A stretch of 54,360 nucleotides of DNA, taken from the NCBI GenBank assembly GCA_030595325.1, contig JAUVDN010000005.1:1-54360 (forward strand), in the 5' to 3' direction. The notes beneath the pieces are model-generated. The model was not told where the DNA came from and did no database searches. It saw only the letters and a program-made list of their open reading frames with translations. Shown here piece after piece: positions 47,652 through 54,360 of the stretch. Source of the DNA: Gammaproteobacteria bacterium. Lineage in GTDB: Bacteria > Pseudomonadota > Gammaproteobacteria > SZUA-229. Within the stretch, counting starts at the first letter, position 1; each line of letters begins with the position of its first letter. The position numbers and the translations under genes are program-made.

Positions 47652-48629
47652 TTAAATGGTCTGGTAATAAAGATTCTGTGGATGATTTGCCTGGGCAAAG
47701 AAAAACCAACGCTCAGCAATTAAACCAACATATTGAACGACGAACGCCAGAGCAAATAATATAAACATATTGTTTGCTAAACCACCGGAAAGTAGAGCGA
47801 CTGGCACAGCAAAGACCAGCACTAAAAATATCCATTTAATGCTTTTGAAAAAAGCAGGCTTTGCGCCGTGGAAGTACTCACGGGTATTGAATGAACCGCC
47901 CATAGAGCCCTGTGCTTTTTGTTGTATCTTGGTGTGTCGGATACCAATAGCCGAACTCAGGTTTGATTTGTATTTGATGTTGTTATTTCTTATCAGTGAT
48001 GCGCATCGGGTTATAAAAGCAGTAACCGTTAGTACGATGGCCCAGCCGCCGTAAAAATTAATTAAGTCTGAATTAACATAAGCGGCAAAAGCCGTGCTCA
48101 ACGCAAAACCTGAAGCCATTCCTAATAAAGTGTAATTGACGACGGTTAAGGGTGTTGCCCATTCCTGCAAAAATTTAATGCAAGCATAGATCATCGCGGT
48201 ACAGATAAATAAAGAAAAAGCTAATACGGTATTTATTGCACCGACTAATAAAGACAAATCGACAATGAAATCTTCACTCAGTGAAAACAGTACCGGGTTC
48301 CAACCGTTTATGTGAATCATGGCATAGATAAAAGTCATGCCCATGAAAGATGGCAACACAATAACTTCCCGCGATAACCAGGAGGTTTTCCATTTAGCAG
48401 CAGAACGCCAGGCGCGTTCAGGATGGCCGAGATGGAAAAAAGAAGCGATTAATCCGGTAACTAAAAATACTAGCGCTAACAAACTGCCGTAACCATAAAA
48501 ACCGGGAGAATCCTGCACCGGTAAAACTTTTATAACGGAATACAGCTGGCCGGTGTACAGGGCTAAAAATAAACCCTGACCAACACCGATTAATGTGGTT
48601 AAAAAAATTACTGAAAAAGCAGGATGCAT
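47652..48629 (-). CDS. soeC: SoeC-like membrane anchor (DmsC/NrfD family)
   Basis: 325-residue integral membrane protein with about eight hydrophobic helices. It starts MHPAFSVIFLTTLIGVGQGLFLALY and contains FFHLGHPERAWRSAAKWKTSWLSREV, the conserved DmsC-family block. It would anchor SoeAB to the cytoplasmic side of the inner membrane and pass electrons to quinone. 56 bp downstream of soeB. The family call is firm; the Soe assignment rests on the whole operon. Confidence 0.87.
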   Translation of the reverse strand: MHPAFSVIFLTTLIGVGQGLFLALYTGQLYSVIKVLPVQDSPGFYGYGSLLALVFLVTGLIASFFHLGHPERAWRSAAKWKTSWLSREVIVLPSFMGMTFIYAMIHINGWNPVLFSLSEDFIVDLSLLVGAINTVLAFSLFICTAMIYACIKFLQEWATPLTVVNYTLLGMASGFALSTAFAAYVNSDLINFYGGWAIVLTVTAFITRCASLIRNNNIKYKSNLSSAIGIRHTKIQQKAQGSMGGSFNTREYFHGAKPAFFKSIKWIFLVLVFAVPVALLSGGLANNMFILFALAFVVQYVGLIAERWFFFAQANHPQNLYYQTI

Positions 48630-48685
48630 ATATGTTATCTCTATTTAATTCTAGCGCTTAGTTCTTTGGCTCGACAGTCAACAAC

Positions 48686-49417
48686 TTACCAGCTCATGAT
48701 ATCGTCAAGTGTCTGTTCGTCTTCGCCCGGTCCCGGTAACTGACGTTCTTTATTAAGCGGGTTGTCGACACGGGTAAGCTCATCATGATGGATGGTAATA
48801 TTTGTTTTACGACGTGGCAGATAATGGTTGGCGGGTTTAGTGCCCCACTCCGGCATCAACTGGTAGCCGCCATTGTCACGAATCTGTTCTGAAACAATTG
48901 ACTCTGGATCATTTACATCACCAAATAAGCGCGCACTTGTTGGACAGGCTAAAACACATGCCGGTTTGCGCTCTGCTTCAGGTAAGGTTTCATCGTAGAT
49001 GCGATCAACACATAAGGTGCATTTTTTCATTACCTTCTGATTTTCATCAATCTCGCGCGCACCGTAAGGGCATGCCCACGAGCAATATTTACAACCAATA
49101 CATTTATCGTAATCAACTAAAACAATACCGTCTTCTTCACGTTTGTAACTGGCCCCCGTTGGGCAGACAGGAACACAAGGCGGCTCTTCACAATGTAAAC
49201 AGCTTTTTGGAAAGTGAACGGTTTGTGTGTTGGGGTATTCGCCAACCTCGAATGTCTGTACGCGGTTAAAAAATGTTCCGGTTGGATCTTTATCATACGG
49301 ATTGTAGTCAGACATGAAACCTGCGGTGCCTGAAGTATTCCACTCCTTGCAGCTGGTAACACAGGCGTGACAACCAACGCATACGTTTAAATCGATAACT
49401 AAAGCGAGTTGCTTCAT
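48686..49417 (-). CDS. soeB: SoeB-like four-cluster iron-sulfur subunit
   Basis: 243 residues with four cysteine groups for [4Fe-4S] clusters: CVGCHACVTSC (13-23), CLHCEEPPCVPVCP, CIGCKYCSWACP and CTLC...PACVLACP. This is the DmsB/PsrB-type electron-transfer subunit. No signal peptide, in keeping with a cytoplasmic complex. Between soeA (15-bp gap) and soeC. Confidence 0.9.
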   Translation of the reverse strand: MKQLALVIDLNVCVGCHACVTSCKEWNTSGTAGFMSDYNPYDKDPTGTFFNRVQTFEVGEYPNTQTVHFPKSCLHCEEPPCVPVCPTGASYKREEDGIVLVDYDKCIGCKYCSWACPYGAREIDENQKVMKKCTLCVDRIYDETLPEAERKPACVLACPTSARLFGDVNDPESIVSEQIRDNGGYQLMPEWGTKPANHYLPRRKTNITIHHDELTRVDNPLNKERQLPGPGEDEQTLDDIMSW

Positions 49418-49432
49418 AATTTTTCTTATGCC

Positions 49433-52354
49433 TTACTTATTGGTACGTGTGCCGGCAAAATATTTTAACCAGCGGCCATTCATAAATTTATTGCGAGCAG
49501 ACGTGCCCGGTGTTTTTGCGCCCATCTTAAACTGTGGGAAAGTTTCTTCGGGCTCGCCCTCTTCTGCAGGATAAATTTTTACCCGCACATCGTACCAACC
49601 GGCTTGTCCGGTAATAGGGTCAGAGTTAGATAAGTGGTCACCTGCATCACTGGCGGGTAATTCTTCACTAATCAAATGATTCAATAAGAAACCTTTCTGT
49701 GATTCGTTGGCGTTTTTCTTTAGGCCCCAGGTGCCGCGTGCTTTACCGATTGCGTTCCAGGTCCAGACGGTTCCTGGTTCAACCGCTTCAGAATGACGAC
49801 ACATGCAACGTACTTTGCCGTGCATAGATTCTACCCACATCCATTGACCATCAGCGATACCGGCGGCTTCAGCAGTTTTGGTATTTACGTTTAAATAGTT
49901 ATGAGTATGAATCTGACGTAACCAGGCATTTTGTGAATCCCAGGAATGGTACATAGCCATTGGACGTTGGGTGATTGCGTTTAACGGGAACTGACGTAGA
50001 TCGGTTTGCTGTGCTTCCAATGTGTCGGAATAAAACGGCAGTGGATCAAAATGTGTATTGATACGATCGCGAAGGTGATCAGGTGGTTGCTTGCCGTCTG
50101 ACTTTCCTTGCGCGGCTAGACGGAACTTTTGTAACACTTCACTATATATATGTATATTTATTGGTTCCGCATAACGCGTCAGGCTGTGACGTTTTGCCCA
50201 TTCCAGATAACCCTGATTCCAGTTCCGCATGTACTGATAAGATTTAGGCAGCTCATGTTGGTAGACACAATTGTTCTTTTCGTACATCTCCCACTGATTA
50301 GGGTTGGGCTCCCCTTTCATGAATTTTTCACCGCCCTTGCCACGCCAGCCAGCAAGAAAACCGATGCCAGAACCCGGTGCGGTTTCGTAGTTGATGACGA
50401 AGTCAGGGTAGTCGCGGAATTTACGCTCTCCCTGCTCGTTTACAAATGCGGGCAGTTTTAAACGCGACCCCAATTCGATTAATACTTCCTGGAATGGTTT
50501 GCATTCACCCGTTGGTTCAACAACAGGAATACGAACGGAATCGACCGGGCCCTCAAATTCAGAGATAGGTCGGTCTAACATCGACATAACATCGTGACGC
50601 TCCAGATACGTTGTATCGGGTAACACCAAATCAGCAAAGGCGACCATCTCAGATTGGAAGGCATCGCAGACAATAAGGAAAGGAATTTTGTATTCACCCT
50701 TCTCGTCTTTATCGTTGAGCATGTCACGAACACTGGTGGTGTTCATGGTTGAGTTCCACGCCATGTTAGACATGAAAATCATCATGGTATCGATGGGATA
50801 CGGATCGCCGCGCCAGGCATTGGTGATGGCGTTTTGCATTAAACCGTGAACAGATAACGGGTGTTCCCATGAAAAAGCTTTATCTAAGCGTATCGGTTGA
50901 CCGTCATCATCAACAAATAAATCATCAGGATCCGCTGGCCAGCCTAACGGCATACCATTTAGTGGTGTATTGGGTTGTATGTCATCCCAGCCAGTTGGTG
51001 TTTTGGCGCACGGTGGAATCGGCCTTGGAAATGGTGCTTTATGGCGGAAACCACCAGGACGGTCGATGGTACCTAAGATACTCATCAAAATAGACATCGC
51101 ACGGATGGTCTGGAAGCCATTGGAATGTGCTGCCAGGCCACGCATTGCATGGAACGATACCGGGTTGCCTGTTATATGATCGTGTTCATTGCCCCAGGTG
51201 TCTGTCCATGCGATGGGTAATTCAATTTTTTCATCACGCGCGGTAATACCCATCTCATAAGCAAGGCGCTTGATAGTTTCGGCTGGAATGCCGGTAATTT
51301 CTGATGCCCACTCCGGCGTGTAATCTTTAACGCGGTCGACCAGTAACTGAAAAGCGGGTTTTACTGGGGTGCCATCATCAAGCTTAAACTCACCTAACAG
51401 GTATGGGTCTGAGCCATTAGTGTGCATAGAGATGGGTTTATTTAGCTCACGGTCCCACCACAATTTATTCTGCGAATCAAAGCAGCCTTCTTCTTTTGGT
51501 ACTTCAAAACGTACAAACATACCGTTTTCGGTCGAATTTTCATCCATGTTTACCAGCTCGGCAGAGTTAGTATAATTAATTAGAAAATCACGGTCAAATA
51601 GGCCTTGCTTGATGATTTCATTAATAATGGACAAGAATAAAGCGCCATCAGTTCCTGGTTTAATCGGCACCCACTCATCGGCAATGCCCGCATAACCGCT
51701 GCGTACCGGGTTGATGGCGATAAACTTGCCACCCTTGCGCTTGAAGTCTGCCAGAGCGATTTTCATCGGATTGGAATGGTGATCCTCAGCAGTACCAATC
51801 ATAATGAACAGCTTGGAACGCTCGAGATCCGGGCCGCCAAACTCCCAGAAAGAGCCGCCGATGGTGTAGATCATGCCGGCAGCCATATTTACTGAGCATA
51901 AACCACCGTGAGCTGCGTAATTGGGTGTGCCGTACTGCTTGGAAAACAGACCAGTAAGCGCCTGCATCTGGTCACGACCAGTGAATAGTGCAAACTTTTT
52001 CGGGTCAGTTGCTCGAATGTGAGCAAGACGTTCCTCCATGATGGAAAAAGCTTTTTCCCAGGAAATTTCTACGAAGTCATTGTCGCCACGATTGCTATTG
52101 GGCTTACGCATTAATGGTTTAGTCAAACGAGCCGGTGAGTACTGCTTCATGATTCCGGAAGCACCTTTGGCACAGATAACACCCTTGTTTAACGGGTGAT
52201 CGGGATTGCCCTGAATATAACGAATTTCACCATCACGCAAAGTAACGCGGATACCACAACGACAGGCACACATATAACAGGTTGTGTTTTTGGTCTCTAA
52301 ACGGCTGTTTTCATCAGTTGCCTTAGACGTCGGGTTATGTACCGGCTGAGACAT
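49433..52354 (-). CDS. soeA: SoeA-like molybdopterin catalytic subunit (cytoplasmic sulfite dehydrogenase)
   Basis: 973-residue member of the DMSO reductase (Mo-bis-MGD) superfamily. The N-terminal [4Fe-4S] site has Cys26, Cys29, Cys33 and Cys61 (CYMCACRCG...VICAKG). Cys153 in HGGLCSVNMAAG is the likely Mo ligand. Pterin-binding segments include GGKFIAINPVRSG and the C-terminal dinucleotide domain (about 830-973). There is no twin-arginine signal, which distinguishes SoeA from exported Psr/Phs/Ttr relatives. SoeABC oxidises sulfite to sulfate in the cytoplasm and donates electrons to quinone. No sulfur genes adjoin to confirm it; polysulfide or thiosulfate reductase activity cannot be fully excluded. 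Confidence 0.85.
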   Translation of the reverse strand: MSQPVHNPTSKATDENSRLETKNTTCYMCACRCGIRVTLRDGEIRYIQGNPDHPLNKGVICAKGASGIMKQYSPARLTKPLMRKPNSNRGDNDFVEISWEKAFSIMEERLAHIRATDPKKFALFTGRDQMQALTGLFSKQYGTPNYAAHGGLCSVNMAAGMIYTIGGSFWEFGGPDLERSKLFIMIGTAEDHHSNPMKIALADFKRKGGKFIAINPVRSGYAGIADEWVPIKPGTDGALFLSIINEIIKQGLFDRDFLINYTNSAELVNMDENSTENGMFVRFEVPKEEGCFDSQNKLWWDRELNKPISMHTNGSDPYLLGEFKLDDGTPVKPAFQLLVDRVKDYTPEWASEITGIPAETIKRLAYEMGITARDEKIELPIAWTDTWGNEHDHITGNPVSFHAMRGLAAHSNGFQTIRAMSILMSILGTIDRPGGFRHKAPFPRPIPPCAKTPTGWDDIQPNTPLNGMPLGWPADPDDLFVDDDGQPIRLDKAFSWEHPLSVHGLMQNAITNAWRGDPYPIDTMMIFMSNMAWNSTMNTTSVRDMLNDKDEKGEYKIPFLIVCDAFQSEMVAFADLVLPDTTYLERHDVMSMLDRPISEFEGPVDSVRIPVVEPTGECKPFQEVLIELGSRLKLPAFVNEQGERKFRDYPDFVINYETAPGSGIGFLAGWRGKGGEKFMKGEPNPNQWEMYEKNNCVYQHELPKSYQYMRNWNQGYLEWAKRHSLTRYAEPINIHIYSEVLQKFRLAAQGKSDGKQPPDHLRDRINTHFDPLPFYSDTLEAQQTDLRQFPLNAITQRPMAMYHSWDSQNAWLRQIHTHNYLNVNTKTAEAAGIADGQWMWVESMHGKVRCMCRHSEAVEPGTVWTWNAIGKARGTWGLKKNANESQKGFLLNHLISEELPASDAGDHLSNSDPITGQAGWYDVRVKIYPAEEGEPEETFPQFKMGAKTPGTSARNKFMNGRWLKYFAGTRTNK

Positions 52355-52939
52355 AGTTTTTATCCTTAAATCAATGGATGTGGTTAAGCGGTATGAATAT
52401 CAAAGGTTTACTGTACGCCAAGCCATACGCTTTGGCTAATAAGCATTCTTAAAGCAGTCATAAAATATTACTACATTCTAATATAAAAATATTTTATGGG
52501 CGTTCATGCTCACTGTAAACAAAGCGATACACCTGTAAGTCATTTGGGATATATTAGTTTTTTGCATCTTTTAATTGAAAATTTAGCTTTATTATCAACG
52601 TGTTACATGGAAGTGCGAATCAGGCTTTTTCAGGCTGTGCGTAATAAAAGTAGCTATAATTTTTTGTGTTTTGTCGGGTTTGTTAACACTATATTGATGA
52701 AAAATTTGAAATAAGCACTGAAAGTGTATGATTTTCTTTACATATTAGAAAATTAGAAACTATTTAAATAAAAATATCTTATTGATAGTTATTAGAATTA
52801 ATATAATGGTACGGTTTTTGCTAGACATGATAAATATTGAGAGATTTTCATTTTAGGGACGAAAATAATCATTTTGTCTCTGAATTATTAAATGAAATCA
52901 TTTTTCATTTAAAAACTATAAATGTATAGGGAAGCAAAA
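52355..52939. other. Divergent intergenic region between soeA and the TSP3 lipoprotein gene
   Basis: 585 bp with no supported gene. It contains an inverted repeat GCCAA-N10-TTGGC (52417-52436), 63-82 bp before the soeA ATG, a possible operator. A sigma-54 promoter lies at 52807-52822. In the leader of the lipoprotein there are two hairpins: GGGACGAAA pairing with TTTTGTCTC (about 52856-52883), and AAATGAA/TTCATTT (about 52890-52912). The 72-codon plus frame at 52496 is not convincing. Confidence 0.5.
52807..52822 (+). promoter_or_regulatory. Sigma-54 promoter of the TSP3 lipoprotein gene
   Basis: TGGTACGGTTTTTGCT matches TGGCACG-N4-TTGCW at every fixed position except C to T at one site. The spacing of GG to GC is the required 10 bp. 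The predicted start near 52834 leaves a leader of about 105 nt with two small hairpins before the ATG at 52940. Confidence 0.75.
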
Positions 52940-54360
52940 ATGAACAAAGCTGTTACTGTAAAATTATTTTTATCACTATTTATATTTTCAACATTAACAG
53001 CGTGTGGCGGCGGAGGTTCTGACCCAGCTCCTACACCAGCCCCGACCCCGACCCCTGAAACAACAAATGTTAGCGGCGGTGGCGTAAAAGGTCCTTTGGC
53101 CAATGCCGTTGTTACGGTTTATGCATTTGATGCCGCTAAACCGGGATTCAAAGGCGTGGTTGCAGCAACTGCAACGACTAGCGCAACGGCTGCGATTACC
53201 GGTTTAGCTCTGCCGTTTCCTGTTACGCCTCCGTACATCATGGAATTCACCAGTACACCTGGAACAACCACTGATATCACGACCGGCGAATTCCCGGTTA
53301 TCACAACAATGCGTACAGTGATCACACAGTCATTGCTTAATGGTGGTGGACAGATATACGCAACACCATTAACAACCATGGCTGTTGATATCGCAGAATC
53401 TAATGCTGGTGTTGGTGCATCCGTCTCACAATTTAAAGCAGCTTTAACGTCTGCTGCAGCACAGGTGGTTTCAGCTGTTGGGTTTGGCATGTCAGGTGAA
53501 ATTGACATTTTTGATACCCCACCATTAGTGGATGGTGATGCGGCAGATCTTAGTGATGTGGCAGCATATCGTACAGCAGTAGAAGCATTAACTGCGATTG
53601 TTTTTGAGATGGAAGCAGAAGCTGGAAGTGGCAGTGTTGATGGTATGTTCGCAGAATTAACATCGGACCTTTCTGATGGAACGGTTGATGGTATGGTCGA
53701 TGGCGTTAAATCAGTCGTCTATTCACTAAACAGCCTGACAGAATTTGCGCAAGATCCAACGTTATTATATATACCTAATACATCCATCCCGATTACAACC
53801 ATAGCCGTTGAACTGGCAACTGAAGCGGCGGCCAATCCAGCAGTAAATGTAGACACAACCGCTCTAACCGATGGCTCTATTGATGCAGTTATAAATGATG
53901 CTATAACTCCAGCTGAACCAGACCCAGATTTAGATAGCGATACAATATTTAATTCAGTTGATAACTGCCCGGTTGATGCTAATACCGATCAACTTAATAC
54001 AGACGGTGACACTGAAGGTGATGTTTGTGATGCTGATGACGATAACGATGGTACACCAGATGGTAGTGATGCCTTCCCGTTGGATGCAGCAGAAGACACT
54101 GATACCGATGCAGATACCGTGGGTGATAATGCCGATAACTGCCCGGTTAATGCCAATACCGATCAGCTTAATACGGATGGTGATAGTGAAGGTAATGTGT
54201 GTGATACCGACGACGATAATGACGGTGTTGCAGACGGTTCAGATAACGCATCGCTGGATCCAAATAGTTGTAGTGATACCGATGCCGATACCTGTGATGA
54301 TTGCAGTGTAGGTAGTGATGATTTTGGTCCGTTATCAGATCAGTTAATTGGTAATGATGG
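52940..54360 (+). CDS. Lipoprotein with thrombospondin type 3 repeats (3' end beyond window; not in ORF track)
   Basis: Open from ATG 52940 to the right edge (473 codons visible, no stop), so the ORF tool lists only shadows here. Residues 1-22 are a lipoprotein signal with lipobox LTAC (Cys22), then GGGG and a Pro/Thr linker. Residues about 45-325 are an Ala/Thr/Val-rich domain, partly resembling carboxypeptidase-regulatory-like folds (GGGVKGPLANAVVTVYAFD), not otherwise recognised. From about 330 on come Asp-rich TSP type 3 calcium-binding repeats (DNCPxxANTDQLNTDGD, CDxDDDNDG), with a 58-residue period. Probably a long surface-displayed calcium-binding protein under sigma-54 control. Confidence 0.88.
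   Translation, partial: MNKAVTVKLFLSLFIFSTLTACGGGGSDPAPTPAPTPTPETTNVSGGGVKGPLANAVVTVYAFDAAKPGFKGVVAATATTSATAAITGLALPFPVTPPYIMEFTSTPGTTTDITTGEFPVITTMRTVITQSLLNGGGQIYATPLTTMAVDIAESNAGVGASVSQFKAALTSAAAQVVSAVGFGMSGEIDIFDTPPLVDGDAADLSDVAAYRTAVEALTAIVFEMEAEAGSGSVDGMFAELTSDLSDGTVDGMVDGVKSVVYSLNSLTEFAQDPTLLYIPNTSIPITTIAVELATEAAANPAVNVDTTALTDGSIDAVINDAITPAEPDPDLDSDTIFNSVDNCPVDANTDQLNTDGDTEGDVCDADDDNDGTPDGSDAFPLDAAEDTDTDADTVGDNADNCPVNANTDQLNTDGDSEGNVCDTDDDNDGVADGSDNASLDPNSCSDTDADTCDDCSVGSDDFGPLSDQLIGND
53960..54250 (+). repeat. 174-bp coding repeat (TSP3 units)
   Basis: GATAACTGCCCGGTT begins at 53960 and again, nearly identical, at 54134, giving a 174-bp (58-codon) period. The second copy continues to about 54250 with mostly synonymous differences. 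Such repeats can expand or contract by recombination and may continue past the window edge. Confidence 0.8.

Noticed and set aside
52496-52714. 72-aa plus-strand ORF upstream of the TSP3 lipoprotein
   Set aside because: No ribosome-binding site, AT-rich random-looking composition, and it overlaps the expected regulatory region.
52909-53508. Minus-strand ORFs of 64 and 129 aa
   Set aside because: They are antisense to the lipoprotein gene, which is open through the whole region with signal peptide and repeats.
53958-54311. 117-aa plus-strand ORF rich in Met and Ile
   Set aside because: Off-frame reading of the Asp-rich TSP3 repeats. The in-frame reading gives the DNCP...DTDGD motifs.

Overview
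The window is a chromosomal segment of a low-GC gammaproteobacterium and it spans the replication origin. The evidence is gene order: gyrB-recF-dnaN-dnaA run leftward and rpmH-rnpA-yidD-yidC-mnmE run rightward from the same point. The ubiquinone genes (ubiE, ubiJ, ubiB, ubiD), hslVU, lptM-lysA, dapF-DUF484-xerC and argH-algZ-algR-hemD-hemY are also in gammaproteobacterial arrangements. A cytoplasmic SoeABC-type sulfite dehydrogenase and an exported rhodanese suggest a sulfur oxidizer. I cannot name the genus.

Left arm (1-20.8 kb, almost all minus strand): uvrD, an orphan Tat-exported TRAP binding protein and a DUF1289 protein. Next comes a leftward gene string hslV-hslU-DUF971-ubiE-ubiJ-ubiB, ending in a large HExxH/TolB-propeller/outer-membrane-barrel protein. 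Then follow yaaA and xerC-DUF484-dapF, and further right lptM-lysA. In many relatives lysA and dapF are adjacent. Here they are separated by about 2.9 kb holding a peroxiredoxin-like gene, a 52-bp tandem repeat, a shared bidirectional terminator, an exported rhodanese, a small acidic secreted peptide missed by the ORF track, and a 2OG-Fe(II) oxygenase.

Middle (20.8-33.7 kb): an esterase, a 118-residue unknown followed by a stand-alone Hpt protein, an AraC-family regulator, argH, and the algZ/algR two-component pair leading into hemD and hemY. hemC and hemX are missing from their usual places. Next are a MOSC protein, a ferredoxin/FNR-type reductase, glutaredoxin, a small membrane protein, a remnant of an outer-membrane transporter, a PhnA-like protein and ubiD.

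Origin (33.8-44.3 kb): gyrB, recF, dnaN, dnaA, rpmH, rnpA, yidD, yidC, mnmE. The dnaA-dnaN gap is very AT rich and has three DnaA boxes. The dnaA-rpmH gap has one more box, lying over the predicted dnaA promoter. Neither gap contains GATC.

Right arm (44.3-54.4 kb): an alpha/beta hydrolase, purU, a small membrane protein, a PEP-CTERM surface protein, soeC-soeB-soeA, and the 5' part of a lipoprotein with thrombospondin type 3 calcium-binding repeats that runs off the window. This last gene is absent from the ORF track because it has no stop here.

The most notable observation is regulatory. The PEP-CTERM gene and the TSP3 lipoprotein, which flank soeABC, each have a near-perfect sigma-54 (-24/-12) promoter. 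The PEP-CTERM gene also has upstream 17-bp palindromes of the kind bound by Fis-type activators. This suggests an RpoN-controlled cell-surface regulon.
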